Below are positions 8,409 through 15,865 of a stretch of 23,594 bases of DNA, piece by piece; positions within the stretch are counted from its first letter, which is position 1; each line of letters begins with the position of its first letter. The notes beneath the pieces are model-generated. The model worked only from the letters and a program-made list of their open reading frames with translations. It searched no databases and had not been told where the DNA came from. The translations under genes were made by a program, and so were the position numbers. The stretch lies in the NCBI GenBank assembly GCA_002321335.1, contig DCMG01000163.1, forward strand, positions 1-23,594. Reading direction: 5' to 3'. This DNA is from Bacteroidales bacterium UBA1628 (lineage in GTDB: Bacteria; Bacteroidota; Bacteroidia; Bacteroidales; UBA932).

Positions 8409-9908
8409 ATGAAAAAGTTCGTTCTTTCGGCAGTGTTGACACTGCTTTGCGCCACGATGCTTCCGGCGCAGACCAAAATCATGTCCCACAGGGGATTCTA
8501 CGCCCATCCGGGCTCTTTTGAAAACACTCTGACCAGCCTTGCCGGCGCTCAGAAACTGGACGTTGAGAGCGTTGAGCTGGACGTGCACCTCACCACGGAC
8601 GATTCGCTGGTGATCCTTCACGGTCCTGCGATCCCACGGACAAAGTACAAGGATATCCAGAAACTTGACTACGCCACGGTGAAGGGCTGCACCCTTCCTA
8701 ACGGCGACCATATTCCTTCATTAAGGGAGTATTTCACTCAGGCGAAGGAAACTTCCGCACTGAAGCTGTTCCTTGAGTTGAAGTCCCATCCGACTCTGGC
8801 GAGGGAGACTCAACTGGCGGAGAAGGTCATAGCCCTCTGCGATGAAATGAATATGTACGATCAGGTCTGCTTCATCTCTTTCAGCGAGCATCTCTGTGAC
8901 GAGGTACTTCGCCTTCATCCTGGTGCGGAGGTGATTCCGATCACGTCCAGAAAGACATATTCAGTGAAAGAACTCAAGGACAGGGGGTATGCCGGTGTGT
9001 CCTATAATTATAATGTCGTGATGAACGCCGCGCATTATCTGGATGATGTCCATGCGGCAGGACTTCAGACGGTTCTCTGGCCTGTGAACAGCTATGATTT
9101 GGCTGATTTCGCGATGAGGCACGGAGTCACCTATGTCTCCACCGACCAGCCACAGGGAATGAAGCGTCTGATGGACTCAATCCGCGAGCTGAAATGGAAG
9201 CAGGAGAAGAAACTGATCTGCTTTGATCTGGACGGAACGCTCACTCAGCACAAGACCCAACTGACGGCCGCCAACAGGGCGGTTCTGGACACATTGGCAA
9301 AACGCTACGAGATCATCATGGCGGGGGCCGGCAACTGCGAGAGGATCTACAAGCAGATGGGTGAATATCCTATCACGATTCTCGGCAACTATGGCATGAT
9401 GGAAAGCCATGTCGTGGACGGTAAGTTCCAGATTGTCAGGGAGGACAAGGCTCCGGCGGACAAGAAATTCTTCGAGAAGAACTGTGATTATCTGCGCAAG
9501 AAATATGGCTACACCGATTTCAAGGGGGAGTCTTTGGAATATCACGGGTCTGGAATGGTGACTTTCGGTCTGCTTGGCACCAAGGCTGACAAGGCAGACA
9601 AACTGGCGTTTGATCCGGACAAGATGCGCAGACGTGCCATGTTCCCGGAACTTCAAGAGATCTTCAAGGACTACTCAGTGTTCATCGGCGGCACGACATC
9701 ATTCGACATCACTCCGAAGCAGTATAACAAGCTGGATGCGGTGCTGCGTTATGCGGCCGAGCATGGCTACTCGTTTGACCAGATCTTGTTCGTCGGCGAT
9801 GACTTCGCGGATGGCGGCAACGACAGCCAGATCCGTCTCGGCGGAATGGATTATATCAGGATTGACGATTATACGCGCTTACCTGAGAAGTTAGAGTTCT
9901 TGTTCTAA
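8409..9908 (+). CDS. Secreted glycerophosphodiester phosphodiesterase fused to a HAD-family phosphatase
   Basis: The 499-residue product starts with a signal peptide (residues 1-20, ending ATMLPAQ). Residues 24-260 form a GDPD TIM barrel with the catalytic set visible: H27-R28 (MSHRGF), FENTL at 37-41, E56 and D58 (VELDV), H71 (usual HD replaced by HG), and E123/K125 (FLELKSH). Such enzymes cleave glycerophosphodiesters to glycerol 3-phosphate plus alcohol. Residues 270-499 form a HAD domain: DLDGTLT with D273/D275, an LGTKADKADKLAFD segment, SFDITPK and GDDFADGGNDSQI (D464/D465), which most resembles the phosphomannomutase/Cof-type branch. The two activities could act in sequence on a phosphorylated head group (inference). 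The signal peptide would place the HAD domain in the periplasm or beyond, which is unusual. It is transcribed divergently from the B12 operon. Confidence 0.85.
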   Translation: MKKFVLSAVLTLLCATMLPAQTKIMSHRGFYAHPGSFENTLTSLAGAQKLDVESVELDVHLTTDDSLVILHGPAIPRTKYKDIQKLDYATVKGCTLPNGDHIPSLREYFTQAKETSALKLFLELKSHPTLARETQLAEKVIALCDEMNMYDQVCFISFSEHLCDEVLRLHPGAEVIPITSRKTYSVKELKDRGYAGVSYNYNVVMNAAHYLDDVHAAGLQTVLWPVNSYDLADFAMRHGVTYVSTDQPQGMKRLMDSIRELKWKQEKKLICFDLDGTLTQHKTQLTAANRAVLDTLAKRYEIIMAGAGNCERIYKQMGEYPITILGNYGMMESHVVDGKFQIVREDKAPADKKFFEKNCDYLRKKYGYTDFKGESLEYHGSGMVTFGLLGTKADKADKLAFDPDKMRRRAMFPELQEIFKDYSVFIGGTTSFDITPKQYNKLDAVLRYAAEHGYSFDQILFVGDDFADGGNDSQIRLGGMDYIRIDDYTRLPEKLEFLF

Positions 9909-9926
9909 ACCGATAAAATTAAAAAA

Positions 9927-9934
9927 TATCTTTG
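9927..9934 (+). promoter_or_regulatory. -7 promoter element of the glutamine synthetase leader
   Basis: TATCTTTG is a perfect TAnnTTTG -7 match 18 bp after the GDPD-HAD stop codon. A TTG at 9900-9902 lies 24 nt upstream, longer than the usual 19-21 spacing, so the -33 box is uncertain. A start near 9941 would give a leader of about 300 nt before the glutamine synthetase ATG, containing the Gln-rich ORF and the terminator. Confidence 0.55.
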
Positions 9935-9981
9935 TGGTTCAGAATTGATTTCATAACTTGCGCCATCAAAATTTTTCAAGG

Positions 9982-10089
9982 ATGATTTTGGAAGCACACA
10001 CATACCGACAGCAGCAGTTCCAGCAGGGATTTCAGAGCCAGAACGTTCAGGCGCTGAACGCTTTCGTGTGTGCCGGTCTTCCAGCCTGA
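9982..10089 (+). CDS. Candidate glutamine-rich leader peptide upstream of glutamine synthetase
   Basis: The 35-codon ORF starts at the ATG at 9982 (AAGG immediately before it, a weak ribosome site) and stops with TGA at 10087-10089. It contains eight Gln codons, all CAG: three in a row at codons 10-12, two at 14-15, then at 18, 20 and 23 (the core reads RQQQFQQGFQSQNVQ). Eight Gln in 35 residues, clustered in the first two thirds, is far above a normal protein. The next gene is glutamine synthetase, and an intrinsic terminator lies between them. This is the arrangement of a classical attenuator leader peptide, with Gln-tRNA charging as the sensed signal. Function is inferred; the peptide has no recognisable domain and is too short to be judged by coding statistics. 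Confidence 0.55.
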   Translation: MILEAHTYRQQQFQQGFQSQNVQALNAFVCAGLPA

Positions 10090-10139
10090 CGGCATATTCA
10101 TGGCAAAAAGGATATTATGATTTAAATATTGAAGGCTGG
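10044..10139 (+). promoter_or_regulatory. Alternative RNA hairpins and antiterminator pairing in the glutamine synthetase leader
   Basis: Hairpin 1 is CGTTCAG (10044-10050), loop GCG, CTGAACG (10054-10060), perfect over 7 bp inside the ORF. Hairpin 2 pairs 10071-10078 with 10088-10094 (TGCCG/CGGCA plus TC/GA around one bulged G); its loop holds CCAGCCT (10081-10087), the last codons up to the first base of the stop. CCAGCCT can instead pair with AGGCTGG (10133-10139), the left arm of the terminator, giving a 7-bp GC-rich antiterminator. A ribosome at the stop codon would cover CCAGCCT and leave the terminator free; one stalled at the CAG codons would expose it. Energies were not calculated. 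Confidence 0.45.
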
Positions 10140-10168
10140 TCCCTTGTGGATCAGCCTTCTTCCTTTTT
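10131..10168 (+). terminator. Intrinsic terminator (candidate attenuator) before glutamine synthetase
   Basis: Arms 10131-10142 (GAAGGCTGGTCC) and 10148-10159 (GGATCAGCCTTC) form a 12-bp stem with one G-U pair and loop CTTGT, followed by TTCCTTTTT (10160-10168). It ends 79 bp before the glutamine synthetase ATG. Either it attenuates that gene, or it simply ends the GDPD-HAD transcript and glutamine synthetase has its own promoter after 10168, where I see no good TAnnTTTG match. Confidence 0.85.
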
Positions 10169-10247
10169 GAATCGGCTTTGAGTTTATGGTTTTGATTACA
10201 CAATATATAGTTTAAGGAAATACACACCTTTAACAAATAGACAAATT

Positions 10248-12428
10248 ATGAGCATTGACAGATTTGATCTGGTGAAGGAATCCTTCGAGAAGAAGGCTGT
10301 TCCGGCTGAACGCCCTGAGGGCAAGACCTCCGACTACTACGGAGAACTGGTCTTTGACCGTCCAAAGATGCACAAGTACTTGGACGCCAAGACTCTGAAT
10401 GCGCTTCTTGACTGCATTGACAACGGCAAGCCTCTAGACAGAGAGACTGCAGACGGAGTCGCCAGGGGAATGAAGGAGTGGGCGATGGAGCACCACGTGA
10501 CCCACGTGACCCACTGGTTCCAGCCTCTGACAGAGGGCACCGCGGAGAAGCACGACTCTCTGATTGACTACGACGGCAAGGGCGGTGTGATAGAGACCTT
10601 TGACGGCAAGTCACTCGCGCAGCAGGAACCGGACGCATCCTCTTTCCCTAACGGAGGAATCCGCGCGACATTCGAGGCCAGAGGCTACACGGCCTGGGAT
10701 CCGACATCCCCGGTGTTCATTATGGATGACACTCTCTGCATTCCGACCGTGTTCATTTCCTACACCGGCGAGGCCTTGGACTACAAAACTCCTCTTAAGA
10801 AGGCTCTCAAGGCCGTTTCTGATGCGGCCATTCCTATCTGCCGCCTCTTTGACAAGTCTGTCACGAAGGTATATTCCTACCTTGGATGGGAGCAGGAATA
10901 TTTCCTTGTCGATGAATCCCTCTATGCCGCGAGACCGGATCTGATGATTACCGGCCGTACCTTGATGGGACACAGCTCATCCAAGAACCAGCAGCTGGAC
11001 GACCACTATTTCGGAGCCATCCCTACCCGTGTCGCCGAGTTCATGCGTGACCTTGAGATCGCCGGGCATCGTCTTGGGATTCCGCTCAAGACCAGGCACA
11101 ACGAGGTCGCTCCTAACCAGTTCGAGCTCGCGCCGATTTTCGGAGAGACCAATCTGGCCAATGATCAGAACCAGATCGTGATGAACCTGATGAACAAGAT
11201 CGCCCGCAAGCACGGTTTCGTGGTCCTTCTTCATGAGAAGCCTTTCGACGGGGTGAACGGATCCGGCAAGCACAACAACTGGTCGCTCGGAACCGACACG
11301 GGCACGATGCTTTTGGCTCCTGGCAAGGACGCCAAGGGAAACCTTCAGTTTGTCACTTTCTTTGTGAATGTGCTGGCCGCCGTGCAGAAGCACAACGCCC
11401 TGCTCAAGGCTTCCATCGCCACCGCCACCAACGCCCATCGTCTCGGCGCCAACGAGGCTCCGCCTGCAATCGTGTCCGCCTTCCTTGGCAAGACGATGAC
11501 CGATGTGCTTCACAAACTGCTTGAAGTACCGTCAGACACCCCGATTGAGATTGCCGGCAAGAAAGGCAAGAGTGTCGGTCTGGTGGAGATTCCTGAGATA
11601 TTCGTGGACAACACAGACCGCAACAGAACCTCTCCGTTCGCCTTCACCGGCAACCGCTTCGAGTTCCGGGCCGTAGGCTCCCTGGCGAACTGCGCCGGTG
11701 CGATGACTACTCTCAATGCCGCTGTGGCTGAGCAGCTTATCGCATTCAAGAAAGATCTTGACAAGGAGCTGGTCAGCGGCAAGGCCTTGAATGTGGCCAT
11801 TCTGGACACGCTGAAACCGATAATCGCATCAATCATCAATGTCGTCTGCTTCGACGGCAACGGCTACACTGATGAGTGGAAGGCCGAGGCCAAGAGGCGT
11901 GGCCTGGATGTCGAGACCAGCGTTCCGGAGATGATCAAGGTGTTCACCGATCCGGCTTCGGTCAAGATGTTCAAGGAGACGGGAGTATATTCAGAGAAAG
12001 AGCTTGAGGCCCGCAATGAGGTGAAGTGGGAGACTTACAGCAAGATGATCCAGATCGAATCGCGTGTGATGGCGAGGATGGCGATCAACCACATCATTCC
12101 CGCCGCCCTTGAATATAAGTCCAAGCTTCTGAAGGAGGTCTCTTTGAGCAAGGAAGTCTTCGGTGGCACCGATGAGTGCAAGGAGGAGCTCTACCTGATC
12201 AAGAGCATTTCCAAATATGTAGACCAGATCCGCGAGAAGGCTACCGCCATGGTCGAGGCGCGCAAGAAGGCCAATGTCCTTGAGGATGAATATGCCAAAG
12301 CCGTCGCCTACCACGAGATAGCCGAGAGCTTCTCCGCCCTCCGCCGTCCGATCGACAAGCTTGAGGAGATCGTGGACAACCGCACCTGGCCTCTCCCTAA
12401 GTACCGTGAGCTCCTGTTCATCAGCTAG
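10248..12428 (+). CDS. glnN: Glutamine synthetase type III
   Basis: The 726-residue product has the length of GSIII, the large ATP-dependent enzyme that makes glutamine from glutamate and ammonia in Bacteroidetes and is unrelated in size to the roughly 450-residue type I enzyme. Active-site segments are present: GWEQEYF (213-219), RHNEVAPNQFELAPIF (283-298), HEKPFDGVNGSGKHNNW (329-345) and GNRFEFRAVGS. The N-terminus (ERPEGKTSDYYGELVFDRPKM) matches the GSIII-specific domain. It is monocistronic: a large hairpin and a convergent gene follow. Its leader carries the Gln-rich ORF and terminator described separately, so regulation by glutamine supply is likely. All three Glu-Tyr pairs use GAA-TAT although most Glu codons here are GAG, which keeps the GAATAT hexamer. 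Confidence 0.97.
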   Translation: MSIDRFDLVKESFEKKAVPAERPEGKTSDYYGELVFDRPKMHKYLDAKTLNALLDCIDNGKPLDRETADGVARGMKEWAMEHHVTHVTHWFQPLTEGTAEKHDSLIDYDGKGGVIETFDGKSLAQQEPDASSFPNGGIRATFEARGYTAWDPTSPVFIMDDTLCIPTVFISYTGEALDYKTPLKKALKAVSDAAIPICRLFDKSVTKVYSYLGWEQEYFLVDESLYAARPDLMITGRTLMGHSSSKNQQLDDHYFGAIPTRVAEFMRDLEIAGHRLGIPLKTRHNEVAPNQFELAPIFGETNLANDQNQIVMNLMNKIARKHGFVVLLHEKPFDGVNGSGKHNNWSLGTDTGTMLLAPGKDAKGNLQFVTFFVNVLAAVQKHNALLKASIATATNAHRLGANEAPPAIVSAFLGKTMTDVLHKLLEVPSDTPIEIAGKKGKSVGLVEIPEIFVDNTDRNRTSPFAFTGNRFEFRAVGSLANCAGAMTTLNAAVAEQLIAFKKDLDKELVSGKALNVAILDTLKPIIASIINVVCFDGNGYTDEWKAEAKRRGLDVETSVPEMIKVFTDPASVKMFKETGVYSEKELEARNEVKWETYSKMIQIESRVMARMAINHIIPAALEYKSKLLKEVSLSKEVFGGTDECKEELYLIKSISKYVDQIREKATAMVEARKKANVLEDEYAKAVAYHEIAESFSALRRPIDKLEEIVDNRTWPLPKYRELLFIS

Positions 12429-12450
12429 TTCTCTGGGCATCGGCCCTTCC

Positions 12451-12475
12451 GGTCGCTGAGCTTGTCGAAGTGACC
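12451..12475. repeat. Short palindromic REP-like repeat, copy 1
   Basis: A 25-bp imperfect palindrome (ends GGTCGCT and AGTGACC, core GAGCTTGTCGAAG) lies 22 bp after the glutamine synthetase stop. Its reverse complement matches the copy at 14912-14936 at 24 of 25 positions. The GAGC(C/T)TGTCGAAG core resembles dispersed palindromic repeats seen in many bacterial genomes. Confidence 0.7.
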
Positions 12476-12488
12476 TTCAAGAGATAAA

Positions 12489-12555
12489 GCCAAACAAAGT
12501 CTCCACCCAAAATTTTGCACGTTACTAAAATTTTGGGTGGAGACTTTGCTTTGGC
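12489..12555. terminator. Long hairpin between convergent glnN and exuT
   Basis: Perfect 21-nt arms at 12496-12516 and 12527-12547 enclose a 10-nt loop; after a small internal loop they extend by GCCAAA (12489-12494) and TTTGGC (12550-12555). Position between convergent genes suggests a shared terminator, although neither side has a long T run outside the stem. A degenerate direct repeat of its right arm (GTGGAGACTTTGCTTTGG at 12537, GTGGAGGTTTTGTTTGACC at 12562) follows. Confidence 0.6.
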
Positions 12556-12611
12556 TATGAGTGGAGGTTTTGTTTGACCTATGTTTTAGTTGTTGAGGTT
12601 TGGCAAATGCT

Positions 12612-14054
12612 TTAGTTAAGCGTTATCACCTTGTATTTCGGCACCAGAGTCTTCATTATTCCCCAGCCGATGAGGTAGGCGGTGGCGCAGACGCAGAAGA
12701 TGATGAAGTATCCGGCCGGTTTTCCGGTGAATCCGAGGAAGGACAGATTGACTTGCTCGGAGTACACGAAGAGTTCTCCGGCGACTTTCTGGAGAAACAT
12801 TGAGCCGAGTCCTCCGGCCATACCGCCGATACCGGTGATGGTGGCTATGCTGGACTTAGGGAACATATCCCCGACAGTTGAGAATATGTTCGCTGACCAA
12901 GACTGGTGTGCGGCAGCGCCGATGCCGATCAGAATGACCGGGAACCAAGGCGAGATCCTTCCCAAAGGCTGGGCAAGCAGGACAACCAGCGGCAGGAACG
13001 CGAAGATCAGCATTGCTTTCATCCTGGCTGCATACGGGTCGAACGCCTCACCTTTTTTCATCGCCTTGTTGATGAATATGGTAGGGAGTTTTCCACCATA
13101 GATGGAAAGCATCGTGATGGCGTAGAGTGTGAATATCAATGCCATACCCATCGGGTCGCTGGTCTTGATGCCGAACTGAGTGTTCAGGTAGGACGGGGTC
13201 CAGAAGAGGAAGAACCACCAGACACCATCGGTCATAAACTTGCCGACGGCGAACGCCCACGTCTGCTTGAATTTCAGGCATTCCTTGAAGCCGAGCTTCC
13301 TTCCGGTTCCGTAGTCGTCCGCCTTCTCGTTGTCAAGTTCCTTGTCCTGCTCAATGTAGGCCAGTTCTTCCTTGCTCACATGCTTGGAAGTCTCAGGCCT
13401 GTCATAGAGGAAAACCCAGAATCCCATCCAGATGAAGCCCAGGGCTCCGATGATTATGAATGCTACTTCCCATCCGAAGTTCTTGGCCAGGATTGGGATG
13501 GTGAGCGGGGCGAACAGCGCTCCTATAGAAGCGCCGGCGTTGAATATGGACGTGGCGAAGGCTCTGTCTTTCTTCGGGAAATATTCAGCGGTGGTCTTGA
13601 TCGCCGCAGGGAAGTTGCCCGCCTCGCCGAGAGCCAGTATGCTTCTGGCCACAAGGAAGCAGTACATGCTTATCGTGGAGATGAGCACGGCTGTGTCACC
13701 GGTCGCCTGAACCAGTTCCGCGGCCGTGTGCAGTCCGACAATATGCTCTGTCACGACCCCGCAGAGGGCATGTGCGCAGGCACCTGCCGACCAGACACCG
13801 ATTGACCAAAGGTAGCCTTTCTTGGTGCCCATCCAATCGACAAAACGTCCTGCGAACAGCATGCAGATAGCATAGATGATCGAGAACAGGGACGTGATCG
13901 TGCCGTAGTGCGATTCGTTCCAATGAAACTCCGGCTTGATGAACTCGTCCCAAGTGAGGGACAGCACCTGCCTGTCAAGATAATTCACGGCCGTTGCGAC
14001 GAATAGCATCGCACAGATCACCCATCTGAAATTGGTTTTAGTCTTACTTGTCAT
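12612..14054 (-). CDS. exuT: MFS transporter, hexuronate/anion:cation symporter family (ExuT-like)
   Basis: This 480-residue inner-membrane permease has about twelve hydrophobic segments. The opening NFRWVICAMLFVATAVNYLDR leads into TM1, and GRFVDWMGTKKG is the MFS loop 2-3 signature. ARSILALGEAGNFPAAIKT and the central cytoplasmic loop rich in charged residues (SKEELAYIEQDKELDNEKAD) are typical of the ACS family that imports hexuronates such as galacturonate and glucuronate with protons. The frame is open to an ATG at 14102, but the -7 element TATCTTTG lies at 14088-14081, inside that extension, and the MFS homology begins after the ATG at 14054, so the later start is chosen. No uronate catabolic gene adjoins it. 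The substrate could be another organic anion of the ACS family. Confidence 0.85.
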   Translation of the reverse strand: MTSKTKTNFRWVICAMLFVATAVNYLDRQVLSLTWDEFIKPEFHWNESHYGTITSLFSIIYAICMLFAGRFVDWMGTKKGYLWSIGVWSAGACAHALCGVVTEHIVGLHTAAELVQATGDTAVLISTISMYCFLVARSILALGEAGNFPAAIKTTAEYFPKKDRAFATSIFNAGASIGALFAPLTIPILAKNFGWEVAFIIIGALGFIWMGFWVFLYDRPETSKHVSKEELAYIEQDKELDNEKADDYGTGRKLGFKECLKFKQTWAFAVGKFMTDGVWWFFLFWTPSYLNTQFGIKTSDPMGMALIFTLYAITMLSIYGGKLPTIFINKAMKKGEAFDPYAARMKAMLIFAFLPLVVLLAQPLGRISPWFPVILIGIGAAAHQSWSANIFSTVGDMFPKSSIATITGIGGMAGGLGSMFLQKVAGELFVYSEQVNLSFLGFTGKPAGYFIIFCVCATAYLIGWGIMKTLVPKYKVITLN

Positions 14055-14080
14055 TTTTTTTGTTGCCGAAAACGTTTTTG

Positions 14081-14088
14081 CAAAGATA
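14081..14088 (-). promoter_or_regulatory. -7 promoter element of exuT
   Basis: On the minus strand TATCTTTG is a perfect TAnnTTTG match, 26 bp before the ATG at 14054. No TTTG is found 19-21 nt upstream. It decides the start codon of exuT against the longer frame from 14102. Confidence 0.6.
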
Positions 14089-14144
14089 TAGGCTTTTTGC
14101 AAATACGATAGTGTAGTTGGGGAAATATTATCAAAAAATCGAGT

Positions 14145-14170
14145 CCGGAATCATTTTTTTCGGATTCCGG
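14145..14170 (-). terminator. Terminator after cls
   Basis: CCGGAATC (14145-14152) and GATTCCGG (14163-14170) form a perfect 8-bp stem. On the minus strand the stem is followed after six bases by a run of six T. It sits about 65 bp after the cls stop and before the exuT promoter, so it fits as the end of the miaB-cls transcript. Confidence 0.6.
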
Positions 14171-14236
14171 CAGGGAAAGCGGTTCTTGGACAGGTAGTCT
14201 GAAGGCTGGCTGATTCGGCAGGTGGCAACGGAAGTC

Positions 14237-15856
14237 CTACAGCAGCGGCGCGAACAGGCGCATGAAACTTTCGAGGATGCGTGAGTACCACGGGCGCGCG
14301 TTCCATTCTTCCAGAGTCAGTTCATGGCATTGCCTGAGGTCGTACATGAATATCCCTTTGTTCATCCGGGCGGTTTGCTCATCGTAGATGTAGGCGTTGA
14401 CCTCATAGTTGATGGCAAAACTGCGGAAATCCAGATTGGCCGACCCTATGCTGGAGAGGTAGTCGTCGCAGACAAAGGTCTTTGCGTGGATGAATTCCCC
14501 CTTGCGCAGGAATATTCTCACGCCGGCTTGCAGGGCCTCTTCGTAGTAGGCTCTGTTGGCCGGTCGCATCAAAAGGTTGTCGGCCACTTCAGGGAGCATG
14601 AGACGGACATCGACACCGCAAAGCGCGGCTGTTTTAAGGGCATCCATAACGGGCTCTGTAGGAACAAAATACGGAGTCTGAAGATAGATATACTTCTTGG
14701 CGTGCTGTAAAGCCCACTCGTAGCTCATCTGGAGGATAGGAAGCGGCAGGTCTGGTTCGTCCGGGACAATCTGCATCAGTTTGCCCTTCAGGATTGGATG
14801 TGTGGCGTGGAAGTCGATTTCTGAATCTGCATCTCCAGTCGCTGAGCCTGCGGTTCGACAAGGCTCACCAACCATCGAATTGACATTGTCTTGGATGTGG
14901 TTTGCACACCCGGTCACTTCGACAGGCTCAGCGACCAAAGTCTTTGGCTCAGTGGCCGAGGCTTCCGTCTCAGTGGCAGGAGCAGGTTTCTTGACCATCG
15001 GATAGAAATCGATCATCGGCTTGTCTATCGTTCCACCGCCGGTCAGCCACGAGTCCAGAAACGTGTACTGGAGCACTGCCACGGCATCGCCGGTCATGCG
15101 TAGGTGCGTGTCCCTCCATTGGCGGAAATAGTGGTCGTTGATGTTCATCCCTCCCGTGTATCCAATCTTTCCGTCAATAACAACTATCTTCCTGTGGTTC
15201 CGGTAGTTGAGCTTCGTGGCAAAGTCCAGCACGTGCATTCTCGGGTTGGTGAATTTGACGACATCGACACCGGCTTTCCTCATATTGTTGTAGTAGGCTG
15301 ACGCTATCGGGAAATTGGCTATGTTCTCATATAGGAAACGTACCTTGATCCCTTCTCGTGCCTTCTGCATCAGCAGCCGCTTGATCTCCTTGCTGCCCTT
15401 GTCGTTGCCGAAGTGGAAATATTCAATGTGGATGGATTCATTTGCCGCCAGAATATCCTCACGCAGCAGGTCGAACTTCCGTTGTCCGCTTGTGATGATC
15501 TCCACGTCGTTGCCGGATGTGACGGAGGGGTAACTATCCGCCCCGAGAAGCCTGGCCAAAGGCCGGAACTCCTCTTTGACTGCAGAGACATTGTCATGTC
15601 CGAAAAGAATTCTGTTCAGTTCCGGTGTCGTTCCCGCCTCGAAGATGTCCCTGTACCTCTGATGCCTCCGGTTGAAGATCCAGTGGTGCCGGTAATTGAT
15701 TCCGAACATGAAGTAAAGAACCAGGCCGACCACGGGGAGCACGGCTATGATCAGCAGCCAGGCGAACTTCCTCCCCGAATCCCCCTTGTCTACCAATATG
15801 ACTGTGAAAACGCTGAGAATCAGGAGAAAATAGAAAACTGAGAGAATCCACTGCAT
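14237..15856 (-). CDS. cls: Cardiolipin synthase (phospholipase D family) with a repeat-derived insertion
   Basis: The 539-residue product has two N-terminal membrane helices (about 2-22 and 31-52) and two HKD motifs, H221/K223/D228 (HRKIVVIDG, then GYTGGMNINDHY) and H457/K459/D464 (HAKTFVCDD, then IGSANLDFRS). It should condense two phosphatidylglycerols, or a related pair, into cardiolipin at the inner membrane. Between the PLD halves, residues about 291-350 form a low-complexity stretch (ETEASATEPK, LVAEPVEVTG, EPCRTAGSATGD) not expected in the family. Residues 307-315 and 328-340 are encoded by two copies of the palindromic repeat that also lies at 12451. The frame remains open and all catalytic residues are intact, so the enzyme is probably functional. 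The gene starts 9 bp after miaB ends. Confidence 0.9.
   Translation of the reverse strand: MQWILSVFYFLLILSVFTVILVDKGDSGRKFAWLLIIAVLPVVGLVLYFMFGINYRHHWIFNRRHQRYRDIFEAGTTPELNRILFGHDNVSAVKEEFRPLARLLGADSYPSVTSGNDVEIITSGQRKFDLLREDILAANESIHIEYFHFGNDKGSKEIKRLLMQKAREGIKVRFLYENIANFPIASAYYNNMRKAGVDVVKFTNPRMHVLDFATKLNYRNHRKIVVIDGKIGYTGGMNINDHYFRQWRDTHLRMTGDAVAVLQYTFLDSWLTGGGTIDKPMIDFYPMVKKPAPATETEASATEPKTLVAEPVEVTGCANHIQDNVNSMVGEPCRTAGSATGDADSEIDFHATHPILKGKLMQIVPDEPDLPLPILQMSYEWALQHAKKYIYLQTPYFVPTEPVMDALKTAALCGVDVRLMLPEVADNLLMRPANRAYYEEALQAGVRIFLRKGEFIHAKTFVCDDYLSSIGSANLDFRSFAINYEVNAYIYDEQTARMNKGIFMYDLRQCHELTLEEWNARPWYSRILESFMRLFAPLL
14837..14873. repeat. Palindromic REP-like repeat inside cls, copy 2 (divergent)
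   Basis: TGAGCC (14843-14848) pairs with GGCTCA (14862-14867) around a 13-nt loop containing TTCGACAA. It shares the GTCGCTGAGCCTG and GAGCCTTGTCGAA words with the other copies, but its outer arms pair poorly. It is translated in frame as part of the cls insertion. Confidence 0.55.
14912..14936. repeat. Palindromic REP-like repeat inside cls, copy 3
   Basis: A 25-bp element with ends GGTCACT and AGCGACC; its sequence equals the reverse complement of the 12451 copy except at one position. On the coding strand it is read as LVAEPVEVT within cls. The adjacent perfect palindrome CCAAAGACTTTGG (14935-14947) extends the inverted character. Confidence 0.7.
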
Positions 15857-15865
15857 AAGACAATC

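Noticed and set aside
10168..10247. Separate promoter for glutamine synthetase after the terminator
   Set aside because: TATAGTTTA at 10206 and TTTG at 10191 were considered, but neither gives TAnnTTTG with 19-21 nt spacing. A degenerate promoter still cannot be excluded.
12906..13805. 299-codon plus-strand frame opposite exuT
   Set aside because: It lies wholly inside the transporter gene on the other strand, lacks any recognisable motif, and has no start context.
14055..14102. Longer N-terminus for the MFS transporter from an ATG at 14102
   Set aside because: A perfect -7 promoter element (14081-14088) lies inside the extension, and family similarity begins only after the ATG at 14054.
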